DNA of 64,000 bases, taken from Dictyobacter arantiisoli (GTDB lineage: Bacteria; Chloroflexota; Ktedonobacteria; Ktedonobacterales; Ktedonobacteraceae). The stretch lies in NCBI RefSeq assembly GCF_008326305.1, contig NZ_BIXY01000016.1, positions 31,476 through 95,475 on the forward strand. The letters run 5' to 3'. Under the pieces are notes generated by a model, which worked only from the letters and a program-made list of their open reading frames with translations, had not been told where the DNA came from and ran no database searches. Below are positions 26,994 through 35,828 of this stretch, one piece after another. The translations under genes were made by a program, and so were the position numbers. The number at the start of each line of letters is the position of its first letter. Position 1 is the stretch's first letter.

Positions 26994-27785
26994 ATGGCGA
27001 CAAACACATCATTAACAACAGCTGAGATGTCATCCAAAAATACGCCCGCCTCAGCGGGACGCCAGATTCTCAAGCAAACTCAATTTGAGTTGCTCTTAAC
27101 CAGTCGACGCGGTGAAAATATACTGGTGACATTGATTATCCCTATCATGCTGCTGATCTTTTTTGCCTCGTTAAAGGTTATTCCCGCCCCTAAAGGTGGA
27201 AGCGCCGCAACCGAATTATTACCTGGTATTTTAGCTATCGCCATTATCGCAGCGGGCATGGTAAATCTGGGCATCGCCACGGCCTATGAGCGTCACTATG
27301 GAGTTCTCAAACGTCTGGGCAGTTCCCCTCTGTCACGCAGTGGACTGATCAGCGCTAAAATCATTTCAATTCTCGCCCTTGAGATCGTACAGGTCGTGTT
27401 GCTGATCATTGTCGCAATAGCATTCTATGGCTGGCGACCAGTCGGCTCACTGCCTATTGCTTTGCTGGCCCTGCTCCTGGGGACGGTTACATTTTCAGCA
27501 TTGGGATTGGCTATGGCCGGAGGATTACGGGCGGAAATGACGTTAGCGGGAGCCAATGCTCTCTTCCTGGTCTTTATCTTGCTCGGGGGCGGCATTTTAC
27601 CATTAGATCATTTGCCAGCGCCAATCGCAGCACTGGCACAACTCTTGCCAGCAGCAGCGTTGACACAGGCGCTCCAACAAACGATGATCGCGGATCAACC
27701 ATTCCCAACTTATCCGCTGCTCTTGCTGGCACTCTGGGCAATCATTATTCTCTTTGTAGCAATACGCACCTTTAAGTGGGAGTAG
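26994..27785 (+). CDS. ABC-2 type transporter permease (DrrB-like)
   Basis: A 263-residue integral membrane protein with about six helices, of the ABC-2 permease type. TSRRGENILVTLIIPIMLLI near the N-terminus, the ERHYGVLKRLGSSPLSRSGL coupling segment and the Gly-rich ILLGGGILPLDHLP near the end are typical of drug-export permeases. It works with the ATPase encoded directly upstream. A polar N-terminal tail of about 35 residues precedes the first helix. A hairpin shared with the convergent VKOR gene follows. Confidence 0.87.
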   Translation: MATNTSLTTAEMSSKNTPASAGRQILKQTQFELLLTSRRGENILVTLIIPIMLLIFFASLKVIPAPKGGSAATELLPGILAIAIIAAGMVNLGIATAYERHYGVLKRLGSSPLSRSGLISAKIISILALEIVQVVLLIIVAIAFYGWRPVGSLPIALLALLLGTVTFSALGLAMAGGLRAEMTLAGANALFLVFILLGGGILPLDHLPAPIAALAQLLPAAALTQALQQTMIADQPFPTYPLLLLALWAIIILFVAIRTFKWE

Positions 27786-27841
27786 TTTGGTGAGGCCATC
27801 TTAGAGATTACATTCGAGGAGGCTTTGTTCGGGCAGGCGGT

Positions 27842-27878
27842 AGCATCAGATGTAGCTGATCCAGCTACATCTGATGCT
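27842..27878. terminator. Hairpin overlapping the 3' end of the VKOR gene
   Basis: AGCATCAGATGTAGCTG (27842-27858) and CAGCTACATCTGATGCT (27862-27878) are a perfect 17-bp inverted repeat with a three-base loop. The right arm covers the last codons and stop of the VKOR gene on the minus strand. It lies 57 bases after the permease stop, so it may serve both convergent units. Confidence 0.65.
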
Positions 27879-28392
27879 GCTGCGCGGTAATCTGAGACAC
27901 AGCCTCTTCCTCTTCGTCGTCCTCAAACTCACCCTCATCCTCATCTGAAGAGGCTTGTATTAGCTGAAATACAGCTACAAGCAGCATGACAAGCATAATA
28001 ATGTGCAACGAGGTACACCAGGCGCAGATCTTTTTTAATTGGACAATCTCTACATAGACCAGGTAGAGGGCAGTTAACATACCAAGGGCAAACCAGATGG
28101 TCTGTCCTACTCTCAAGGCCCGCCATACAGGCCACACCTTCCAGGCTAATACCGCAAGCACCGCACTCATCAGAAACCAGAGTAAACCCGGGACAGATAT
28201 CGGAATGCTCGTGCCAGGAACAAACGAATAGACGCTCGACAACACGCGCTCACAATCGATCAATCCATTCGTTGAACAGGCAACTGGAGCATTAGCATAA
28301 TGCGCAACTGTTAAATAAATAGAGATTGCCACACCAATGACAGATAGCACAAGAAAGGTGATTTGAGCACCAAAACGCCGGAAATAAGTCAT
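27865..28392 (-). CDS. VKOR family protein (vitamin K epoxide reductase-like)
   Basis: A 175-residue membrane protein with about four to five helices. The active CxxC is in KKICAWCTSLHI. The outer-loop Cys pair is seen as VACSTNGLIDCERV, followed by the Ser/Pro segment GTSIPISVPGLLWF. Bacterial VKOR re-oxidises a DsbA-like thiol protein and passes electrons to quinone, driving disulfide formation outside the membrane. The C-terminal tail is highly acidic (Glu/Asp run) and unusual. No DsbA-like gene is adjacent. The DUF929 thiol protein at 2-3 kb is a possible partner. GAGAGGGG precedes the ATG. Confidence 0.87.
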   Translation of the reverse strand: MTYFRRFGAQITFLVLSVIGVAISIYLTVAHYANAPVACSTNGLIDCERVLSSVYSFVPGTSIPISVPGLLWFLMSAVLAVLAWKVWPVWRALRVGQTIWFALGMLTALYLVYVEIVQLKKICAWCTSLHIIMLVMLLVAVFQLIQASSDEDEGEFEDDEEEEAVSQITAQQHQM

Positions 28393-28526
28393 TTAACCCC
28401 TCTCCATTGCCATAATGAACCAGTCAGGATAGCATAATAACACTTCACAATAGGGATAGCATATGCTTTGAACATGGCCTTGTCAATACGTTTTTCGCCT
28501 GGAGAGATTATATAGATACAATGGAA

Positions 28527-29552
28527 TTACGCTTGAGGAGCCGCTCCACTTACCTGTTCGGAAAAATGGCAGGCGGCAAAATGCTCATGGCCCATCTTGG
28601 CTTCAAAGGCTGGCTCTATCTCCCGGCAAATCGACTGTGCCATGGGACAGCGCGTATGAAAACGACAGCCACGTGGCATATGAAATGGACTGGGCAGGTC
28701 ACCCGATAGGATAATACGCTGCCGCTTCTTCTCAATTTGTGGATCAGGAATTGGTACCGCCGAGAGCAAGGCTTTCGTATAAGGATGTTGAGGAGCCAGA
28801 TAGAGTTCATCGCGGTCCGCCAGTTCAACAATTTTCCCCAGGTACATTACGGCAACACGATCCGCCACGTGGCGCACTACACTTAAATCATGGGAGACAA
28901 AAAGATAGGTGAGATGAAATTGCCGCTGAAGTTGTTGTAATAGATTAAGTACCTGCGCCCGCACCGATACATCCAGAGCGGAAACTGGCTCATCGGCAAT
29001 GATTAACTGAGGATTGAGCGAGAGCGCCCTGGCAATGGCAATACGCTGCCGTTGGCCGCCGCTAAATTCATGTGGATAGCGATCCATATACTCGGAACGC
29101 AATCCTACCACGCGCAATAACTCTTCTGTGCGGGAGCGAATCTCCTGTGCCATGCCAGTCTTATAGATATGCATCGGTTCCGCAATCAATGTGCCAATTG
29201 TAAAACGCGGATTCAAGGAAGCAAAAGGATCTTGAAAAATCATCTGCATCTGCTGGCGTATACGCCATAGGGCAGCACCCTGCACCTGAGCGAGATCCTG
29301 TCCATCAAAAAACACCTGACCGGCGGTCGGCTTATATAAGCGTATAATGGTACGTCCAAGCGTTGTTTTACCGGAGCCGCTTTCACCGACCAGACCCAAT
29401 GTCTTGCCGCGTTCAATGCCAAAGCTCACCCCATCCACCGCCTGAACATGTCCCACTGTACGTTGCAGTACAATCCCCTTTGTCACAGGAAAATACATTT
29501 GAAGATCGCGTACATCCAACAACAGTTTACTCGCAACCAGTGTATCCACCAT
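28527..29552 (-). CDS. Oligopeptide/dipeptide ABC transporter ATPase (DppF-like)
   Basis: A 341-residue ATPase of the Opp/Dpp importer family. Walker A is [12 protein letters not shown], the Q-loop is [13 protein letters not shown], the signature is [15 protein letters not shown], Walker B is [14 protein letters not shown] and the H-loop is [12 protein letters not shown]. The C-terminal oligopeptide-transporter motif contains [12 protein letters not shown] with Cys residues. The start at 29552 follows GAGGAG; ten codons upstream are rejected. It follows the DppD-like gene by 36 bp. No permease or binding-protein genes lie alongside, so the pair probably serves a transporter encoded elsewhere. 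Confidence 0.9.
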   Translation of the reverse strand: MVDTLVASKLLLDVRDLQMYFPVTKGIVLQRTVGHVQAVDGVSFGIERGKTLGLVGESGSGKTTLGRTIIRLYKPTAGQVFFDGQDLAQVQGAALWRIRQQMQMIFQDPFASLNPRFTIGTLIAEPMHIYKTGMAQEIRSRTEELLRVVGLRSEYMDRYPHEFSGGQRQRIAIARALSLNPQLIIADEPVSALDVSVRAQVLNLLQQLQRQFHLTYLFVSHDLSVVRHVADRVAVMYLGKIVELADRDELYLAPQHPYTKALLSAVPIPDPQIEKKRQRIILSGDLPSPFHMPRGCRFHTRCPMAQSICREIEPAFEAKMGHEHFAACHFSEQVSGAAPQA

Positions 29553-29588
29553 AATATGGCTCCTCTCTTTTCTTTGGTGCAAGAGTAT

Positions 29589-30638
29589 TTAATCAGTAGC
29601 TGTCTGCAAAGCCGCACGCCGCGCCTGCTGACGTCGTTGTGCGCTAGCTTGCTCCTCGGGATTGGTAATATCAGCCCAGCAAGCTTTACGATGGGTTGAT
29701 TGCTCAGGCAGAGGAATCAGAGGAGGCATCGTGCGACAGGCCGCACGTGCGAAGGTACAACGTGGCATAAAAGGGCATCCGGAAGGAGGATGCAACAAAT
29801 CAGGTGGGGAGCCATCGATGGTATCCAACTCGTTGCGACGTGCTTCATCTAAACGCGGCACAGAGGAAAGTAATCCCAGTGTGTAGGGATGGCGAGGATG
29901 GGCAAATAATTCATCAGTTGGAGCCTCCTCCACGACCTTCCCGGCATACATCACCACTACCCGATCAGCGATACCAGCTACAACACCCAGATCATGGGTA
30001 ATCAAGATCAACGATGTCCCAAATTCCTCGCACACTGAACTGATGAGTTCGAGAATTTGAGCCTGTACCGTCACATCCAGCGCAGTGGTAGGCTCATCCG
30101 CAATTAACAGGCGTGGACGACAGGCCAGGGCCATTGCAATCATCACGCGCTGGCGCATGCCACCGCTAAACTGATGAGGGAAAGCAGCAAAACGCTGCTC
30201 AGGTGCAGGAATGCCTACCTGCTCTAGCAGTGTTATCGCCCGCCGACGTGCCTCGGTTGCATTCAATTTCAGATGAAGCTGTAAGCCTTCAGCAATCTGC
30301 TTACCAACTGTCATGGTTGGATTTAAACATGCAAGCGGATCTTGAAAGATGATCCCTATCTGTCCACCACGGATGCTACGCATTGTTCGTTCAGAAGCAG
30401 CGAGCAGATCCTCACCGGCAAACAAAATGTGTCCGCCAGCATACTCGCCGGGAGGTTGCGCTACCAGGCGCATAATAGAGAGAGCGGTAACACTTTTACC
30501 ACAACCACTCTCTCCTACCAGGGCTACCTTCTCACCAGATCGTACCGCAAAGCTCACCCCATCAACAGCGTGTACATAGCCGGCCCTGGTCTTGAAATAG
30601 GTCTGTAAATCCTGTACATCCAACAGATACTCATTCAA
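29589..30638 (-). CDS. Oligopeptide/dipeptide ABC transporter ATPase (DppD-like)
   Basis: A 349-residue ATPase, partner of the DppF-like protein. Walker A is [12 protein letters not shown], the Q-loop is [12 protein letters not shown], the signature is [15 protein letters not shown], Walker B is [14 protein letters not shown], and the H-loop is [10 protein letters not shown]. The C-terminal Cys cluster [15 protein letters not shown] is typical of peptide importers. I start it at TTG 30638, eight bases after GAGGAG; the frame reaches 30662 (another TTG), but the ribosome site then lies inside. Upstream there is no permease gene, only 136 bp before RecQ. Confidence 0.89.
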   Translation of the reverse strand: MNEYLLDVQDLQTYFKTRAGYVHAVDGVSFAVRSGEKVALVGESGCGKSVTALSIMRLVAQPPGEYAGGHILFAGEDLLAASERTMRSIRGGQIGIIFQDPLACLNPTMTVGKQIAEGLQLHLKLNATEARRRAITLLEQVGIPAPEQRFAAFPHQFSGGMRQRVMIAMALACRPRLLIADEPTTALDVTVQAQILELISSVCEEFGTSLILITHDLGVVAGIADRVVVMYAGKVVEEAPTDELFAHPRHPYTLGLLSSVPRLDEARRNELDTIDGSPPDLLHPPSGCPFMPRCTFARAACRTMPPLIPLPEQSTHRKACWADITNPEEQASAQRRQQARRAALQTATD

Positions 30639-30774
30639 TTTCAGATCTCCTCTGGCTACCAATACTCGTCGCTACAAACAATGCAACAAAGCCATTCCGC
30701 AACCGATCAGGTCGTTTAGAATCATACATAGAAAAAGACGCTGAACGAACAGGAAACATAAAAGCACGTCCGTA

Positions 30775-32454
30775 TCAGGAAGCCCGAGTAACCAGTCCGC
30801 GTTCGAGCACCAGATCAATAAAGAGTGTTTTATAGCCCACCTCATCAAAAAGAATCACCATTTTATCCCCCTCATAGCGTAACACCAGGCCATCACCCCA
30901 ACTTTTGTGCACGACTTTGGTATTGATCGGAAATGGCTGATTGGCAACATCCTCCAGCACAGTAATGCCAGCATCACAATTATCACAATGGGAACACGTC
31001 TGAGCATCAATGCTCTCCCCAAAATAATTAAGCAGATATTTGCGGCGACAATCCCCAACTTCAGCATAGCAGCGCATCATTTCGATCCGCGAGCGATCAA
31101 ACTCACGGCGCGAGAGATGAGAGTCCATAGCTTCCTGGGTGACCTCATCCAGATTCTCAATGATACCATTAGATAAAATTTCACCCGTTGGCAATGTTTT
31201 TATGGCGTTACACTCTTGTAGACGAGTCAGAGCTTCGGTCAACTTTGAACGAGAGAGATGGGTTACCGCACTTAACGCCTGCAATGTTACAGGTTCTGCT
31301 AGCTCCTGAATCACGCGCGCAACCAGTTCCACTTGATCAATATCGATGCGTCCCGCTCCAGCAAAGAAACGATGGATACGCAAGTCCTCGGCGCGATAGA
31401 AAAGGATAGCGCGGGCAGGCAAACCATCGCGCCCCGCCCGACCGATCTCCTGATAATATGAATCCAGCGAGTCACTGATATCATAATGAAAGACAAAGCG
31501 CACATTCGGCTTATCAATTCCCATACCAAAGGCCACCGTCGCCACAATCACCTCAATCTCATCCTCCATAAACTGTTGCTGTACCTGCACCCGCTCGGTT
31601 GCCCGCATCCCGGCATGATAATATGCCACTTTGACATCATGTTGCGTTAGCTCTCTCGCAATCTCTTCAGCGTGTTTACGAGTCGCCGTATAGATGATAC
31701 CAGGCTTTTCCGACTCCAAAACGCGCTCAATCAACGCCTGCTTCTTATCCGACTCCTTGTGAAAGTGCTCTACACCAAGCCAGATAGTAGGACGATCAAA
31801 ACCCTGTACGATAATCTGGGGATCACGCATCTGGAGTCGTTCAATAATTTCTTCACGCACCAGGGGAGCCGCCGTAGCCGTCAGGGCCACGACAGTAGGA
31901 TGATCAAGGACATCAATCACAGAACTCAGACGGAGATATTCGGGGCGAAAATCATGTCCCCATTCGCTAATACAGTGAGCTTCATCAATCACAAACAGAG
32001 CAGGATGGGCATCCTTGAGTTGCTGAAGTGTATCCTCATTGGTAAATTGTTCTGGAGCAAGGAAAAGATAATTTAACGTGCCATCTTTTAAACGCTCTAA
32101 CACAGCTTGCCGCTCTGCATCTCGCATCGTTGAATTAATAAAGGCAGCATGACCAACCTGTAGATCTTCAATCGACTCTACCTGATCACGCTGTAAAGCA
32201 ATGAGAGGAGAAACAATAATCGCTGGCCCCTTCAACATCAAAGTGGTCACCTGATAGATCAAAGATTTCCCTAATCCCGTGGGCAAAATCGCCATTGTAT
32301 CATGCCCATCGAGAATTGAACGGATGGCGGCATCCTGCCCGGGACGCAATTCTTCATAACCAAATTTCTCACGCGTAATACGCTGTAATTGACGCGCATT
32401 TTTATGTCGCTTCATACGTGTTTTTAATTCATCCGCTACTTTGTTATGCCACAT
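30775..32454 (-). CDS. RecQ-type ATP-dependent DNA helicase
   Basis: A 559-residue superfamily-2 helicase. Motifs: [10 protein letters not shown] (motif 0), LPTGLGKS (Walker A, about 57-64), [19 protein letters not shown] (DEAH and aromatic loop), ALTATAAP, and [13 protein letters not shown] (motif VI). A RecQ zinc site follows, with Cys in [20 protein letters not shown] and CSHCDNC. It unwinds branched DNA 3' to 5' in repair. There is no HRDC domain. Instead the last 60 residues form a beta-rich segment ([20 protein letters not shown]) resembling the short DUF3553-type tail of some RecQ proteins. GAGGAG precedes the ATG at rather long spacing. Confidence 0.9.
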   Translation of the reverse strand: MWHNKVADELKTRMKRHKNARQLQRITREKFGYEELRPGQDAAIRSILDGHDTMAILPTGLGKSLIYQVTTLMLKGPAIIVSPLIALQRDQVESIEDLQVGHAAFINSTMRDAERQAVLERLKDGTLNYLFLAPEQFTNEDTLQQLKDAHPALFVIDEAHCISEWGHDFRPEYLRLSSVIDVLDHPTVVALTATAAPLVREEIIERLQMRDPQIIVQGFDRPTIWLGVEHFHKESDKKQALIERVLESEKPGIIYTATRKHAEEIARELTQHDVKVAYYHAGMRATERVQVQQQFMEDEIEVIVATVAFGMGIDKPNVRFVFHYDISDSLDSYYQEIGRAGRDGLPARAILFYRAEDLRIHRFFAGAGRIDIDQVELVARVIQELAEPVTLQALSAVTHLSRSKLTEALTRLQECNAIKTLPTGEILSNGIIENLDEVTQEAMDSHLSRREFDRSRIEMMRCYAEVGDCRRKYLLNYFGESIDAQTCSHCDNCDAGITVLEDVANQPFPINTKVVHKSWGDGLVLRYEGDKMVILFDEVGYKTLFIDLVLERGLVTRAS

Positions 32455-32628
32455 TACTACTATTTACTCCTCGCATTTTTTCTCCTCATTGTATGTGGGC
32501 TGACACATTCCCGCTTGAGAGAGCGATAAACCACTCCCTATCGATAAACCTCTCCCTATAAGGGACGGATGGTAGCAAAAAACAGATGAAGTCGGGTACT
32601 TTAGTTGCGTCATCACAGCAAGAAAACA

Positions 32629-34086
32629 TTAAACATTGCTTGCAAGCATATTTTCTGCATCACGGAAAATAGTCCAGACGGCGTGTGTACGCGGTATCGG
32701 AGAAACCACGTCACTCTCCTCATTCGAGGCGTTACAGAACAGAGGTAACGTAATGAATAATGCACGGCGACCTTCAGGAAAATGTTGGACCTCTAAATGC
32801 CCTCGATGGCACTCAATAATCTTACGCGAGACATAAAACTCGGCTCCCATTACCTGAGTGCCATGATCCCGTATGGTGATAATAGCTTCATATGCCGCCT
32901 GCTGAAGCGTAATTGTGGTAGGAATACACTCTAAAGATGAAGTACAGGTATTATCGAAGAGCATACATAACACCTGGCGAATCTGCTCCTCATCCACATC
33001 AACCGCAACAGAGACATTCATTCCTTCGCAATCAAGGTGTAAGCCAGCGCACTCGGCTTTTTCCTCTAAAATTTCACGGCAGAGCTGCAGCAGATCATAG
33101 CGTTGACGGTGTAAAATAAAGCGTTGCGTCTCCATATCAGAGGCATTGAGTAATTCTTGGAGTAGAAGCTCTGTGCGTGCTATTGAAACCTCAATATCCC
33201 CAAAGCTGCGTGTGACAATTTCTGAAGGCTCGTTGCTGCCAAGTTTCTGTCGCAGCATTTGCGTCATGTCCTTCAAATGCTGAATGGGTTCTTTCAGTTC
33301 GCGGGAAACCAGACTGACAACTTTATCTTTGGTGGTATGAGCTTCGGCCAACTCGGTGGTGCGTTGCTGAACAAGCCGTTCCAGCGAGCGTGCGTAAAGT
33401 TCCAACTCCTCTTGTTGCTCTTGTACCTGACGACGGAGCTGGCAGACTTGAATAGCACGTAAGAGAGCAGCCACAAAATTATCACGCTCAATCGGCTTTT
33501 GAATATAATCATACGCCCCACCGCGCAGAGCTTGGATCGCAATATTGTGCTCACCATGACCGGTAATTAAAATGGTGGGGGTATCTGACTGAAATTCCTG
33601 GATTTTTTGGAGCAGCTCCAGACCATTCATGCCAGGCATCCGAATGTCGCTAATGATAGTATCATAACGTGTCACAGCTATCTGTTCCAGAGCAGCCTGA
33701 GAAGAACACACTGTTTCGACCGTGATATGAGGAAGACGGAGCGAGATCATACGTGGTAAAGCATTGAGCAATGCGGGATCATCATCCACCAGCAAGATAT
33801 GCGGAGAATGTTTATCCTGATCGGGTGATGGAGCAAAAGGTTCCGAGAAACGGAAATCACTTGAACGTGCCGATAATCCAGTATGCAGACGGATACCAAC
33901 TTGATCTAATGTCAAAAGGAACCAACCAGCAGAATCCATCGACACCTGACCAGGAATCCAGGAACCAAAGACACGAATTTCAATTTTTTCGCCACGTGAT
34001 AACTCGTGACCATCCAGTAGAAGACAATCACGTTCATCATCGTAGAATAATGATGCTGTTACTCCCTGCATATTTTTATTATCCAT
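32629..34086 (-). CDS. DUF5348-receiver-kinase hybrid with lost phospho-acceptor His
   Basis: A 485-residue signalling protein. Order: a DUF5348-like beta domain (about 10-75: CLLLDGHELSRGEKIEIRVF, SAGWFLL), a receiver domain with the acidic pair in ILLVDDDPAL and phospho-Asp in TIISDIRMPGMNG (residue 147), a coiled coil (about 210-255), a HisKA-like helix, and a HATPase-like C-terminus. The HisKA helix reads VVSLVSRELKEPIQHL, so the usual phospho-His is Arg (codon CGC at 33303-33301). The ATPase part keeps an N-box-like LFDNT and DHG, but no clear second Gly-rich box. It may be a pseudokinase or partner protein controlled through its receiver. The start at 34086 follows AGGTGA. Confidence 0.8.
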   Translation of the reverse strand: MDNKNMQGVTASLFYDDERDCLLLDGHELSRGEKIEIRVFGSWIPGQVSMDSAGWFLLTLDQVGIRLHTGLSARSSDFRFSEPFAPSPDQDKHSPHILLVDDDPALLNALPRMISLRLPHITVETVCSSQAALEQIAVTRYDTIISDIRMPGMNGLELLQKIQEFQSDTPTILITGHGEHNIAIQALRGGAYDYIQKPIERDNFVAALLRAIQVCQLRRQVQEQQEELELYARSLERLVQQRTTELAEAHTTKDKVVSLVSRELKEPIQHLKDMTQMLRQKLGSNEPSEIVTRSFGDIEVSIARTELLLQELLNASDMETQRFILHRQRYDLLQLCREILEEKAECAGLHLDCEGMNVSVAVDVDEEQIRQVLCMLFDNTCTSSLECIPTTITLQQAAYEAIITIRDHGTQVMGAEFYVSRKIIECHRGHLEVQHFPEGRRALFITLPLFCNASNEESDVVSPIPRTHAVWTIFRDAENMLASNV

Positions 34087-34591
34087 CGTTCTTGTCACCT
34101 ATAAACCTATAAGTTATTCTGTAGCATGAACAAGGAAGGCAATCTGATCACACGACTATCATCAACCACGTTGACCCCAGACAGCCCATCCTTTCAATTC
34201 GCATCCCGGCTGGGAACCAGTGTAGAGCAAAAATGAAAGGCGTGTTTCAAAGTACGATATCATTGCACCAACAAGGATTGCAATTGGACTGGCAAAATTA
34301 GCCCATAAGAGCAAACAAGCATAGTACTATACAACTTACGATTTGCAAGCTTATTAACAACGATGCTACTCAATTTACAAATTAATATACTTCAATTTAA
34401 CGCAAGAGCGCGTGAATTATCCAGGAGAGGAAATAGAGATGGATACCGCCAATTTTATGCAGTGATGCCAGTACTTTTATAAAAAGAAAAAGCTATCCAG
34501 GCTTATTTTATGATATATTCTAATGCTACAACCTTAAGTAAAGTAGCTGCTCAATACCTGACGGTAGCACCATCCCTGGAGGACAAACTAC
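34087..34591. other. Gene-free interval with a possible 8-codon leader ORF
   Basis: This is the divergent region between the hybrid kinase (minus) and the MalK-like ATPase (plus). Near the kinase start, ACCTATAA occurs twice in tandem. At 34439 a strong AGGAGAGG site precedes an eight-codon frame (MDTANFMQ, stop at 34465). Otherwise it is AT-rich, with no hairpin that I can see. Confidence 0.4.
34439..34465 (+). CDS. Possible 8-residue leader peptide
   Basis: A tiny frame, MDTANFMQ, with AGGAGAGG eight bases upstream, the best ribosome site in the interval. It ends 126 bases before the MalK-like ATPase gene. It could be a regulatory leader or the remains of a broken gene. No supporting stem-loop is visible, so certainty is low. 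Confidence 0.2.
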   Translation: MDTANFMQ

Positions 34592-35722
34592 ATGAGTACA
34601 CTGAATGTACAAGGGATTGTCAAATATTTTGGAGAAGCAGTGGCGCTTGATCATGTGAGCTTTACTCTGACACAAGACGATTTCTTTGTACTTACAGGTC
34701 CATCAAATAGCGGGAAAAGCACCATGTTGCATACCCTGAATGGAAGAGAGTTACCAGATGAAGGGAGTATTGTGCTCAACAATACAGATATTACCTTCAA
34801 TAGTCCCTCTGAACGCAACGTAGCCCTGGTTTCTCAGACATATGGTCTGGCATCGCAACTATCTGTCTATGACAATATTGCGCAGGCACTCCATGCACGG
34901 CGTCTCTCTAAGAAAGCGATCAAGCAGCATGTGCAAAGTGCGCTAGAAATGCTTGAGCTTACCCATGTACAAAAAACGCCTTTGCACAACCTATCAGGAG
35001 GAGAATTACAACGCGTAGCCATCGCGCGTGCGATGGTCAGAAACGTAGATCTCTATCTCTTTGATAGTCCCCTTTCTCAAATCGATCCCCATACGCGTGC
35101 TCGGATTCAGGACGCACTCCACGCACTGCACCGTCTCAAACTGGCGATCTGTATCAGTGTCACACCAGATCCCTTTGAAGCCTTTAGCCTGGGCAACTGG
35201 GTAGCCATCATCAAACAAGGAAAAATCCAACAAATAGGCAAACCCCACGAGATCATAGAACATCCCGCCAATCTCTTCGTGGCCCAATTTATCAGTCAGC
35301 CACCCTTAAATCAGCTTGAAGCACTCATTGCTACAACAGATACTGGTTATCAACTCCAGACGGATGGGCTAACCATTGCCTTATCCTCTCACTGGAGACC
35401 AATCATAGAACAACTTGAGCCACATACTCACCTTATCATAGGCATTCGTCCCAAGATTATCATCCTCGAATGGGCGCTGATCACCTCAAACACCAGTACA
35501 TGGATCAAGCTCACAGCTTATATCCTCAGCATCGATCTTTTGATGGGGAAAAGAACCATTCAACTCAGAATTGGCAGCCAGACCATCCTGACCGCAGATG
35601 TGAAAGATATCCATCAGAGCGCGCTCCAACCGGGAAAAACCATTACCATTGGCATCGATCCAGCCCAGATCTATCTTTTTCATCCACAGACGCAAGAACT
35701 CCTGAAGGCTAAAAAAGCCTGA
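34592..35722 (+). CDS. MalK-like ABC ATPase lacking catalytic residues
   Basis: A 376-residue protein with a full CUT1/MalK-type cassette and a C-terminal TOBE-like beta region (about 235-370). Walker A is intact (TGPSNSGKSTML), as is the signature LSGGELQRVAIARAM. Walker B reads YLFDSPLSQID: the catalytic Glu is Ser (residue 159). The H-loop reads SVTPDPFEA: the switch His is Pro (residue 192). Both changes would strongly reduce ATP hydrolysis, while the nucleotide could still be bound. No permease or binding-protein gene is near. It is either a regulator that evolved from MalK or a decaying transporter subunit. GGAGGAC precedes the ATG. Confidence 0.8.
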   Translation: MSTLNVQGIVKYFGEAVALDHVSFTLTQDDFFVLTGPSNSGKSTMLHTLNGRELPDEGSIVLNNTDITFNSPSERNVALVSQTYGLASQLSVYDNIAQALHARRLSKKAIKQHVQSALEMLELTHVQKTPLHNLSGGELQRVAIARAMVRNVDLYLFDSPLSQIDPHTRARIQDALHALHRLKLAICISVTPDPFEAFSLGNWVAIIKQGKIQQIGKPHEIIEHPANLFVAQFISQPPLNQLEALIATTDTGYQLQTDGLTIALSSHWRPIIEQLEPHTHLIIGIRPKIIILEWALITSNTSTWIKLTAYILSIDLLMGKRTIQLRIGSQTILTADVKDIHQSALQPGKTITIGIDPAQIYLFHPQTQELLKAKKA

Positions 35723-35767
35723 TACGCTTGACAAGGCTCATCAAAAACCATTATGATGGGCGAGAAA

Positions 35768-35809
35768 ATAGCTACTGATTTTCATAAATAATCAGTAGCT
35801 ATGAAAATC
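35768..35809 (+). repeat. Two overlapping, mutually exclusive hairpins before the recombinase
   Basis: Hairpin A pairs ATAGCTACTGATT (35768-35780) with AATCAGTAGCTAT (35790-35802). Hairpin B pairs GATTTTCATA (35778-35787) with TATGAAAATC (35800-35809). Their arms overlap, so only one can form at a time. They lie between the MalK-like stop and the recombinase start. They could be a terminator/antiterminator pair, or the inverted arms of a recombinase binding site. Confidence 0.6.
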
Positions 35810-35828
35810 TGAGATGGAGAGATGGCGC

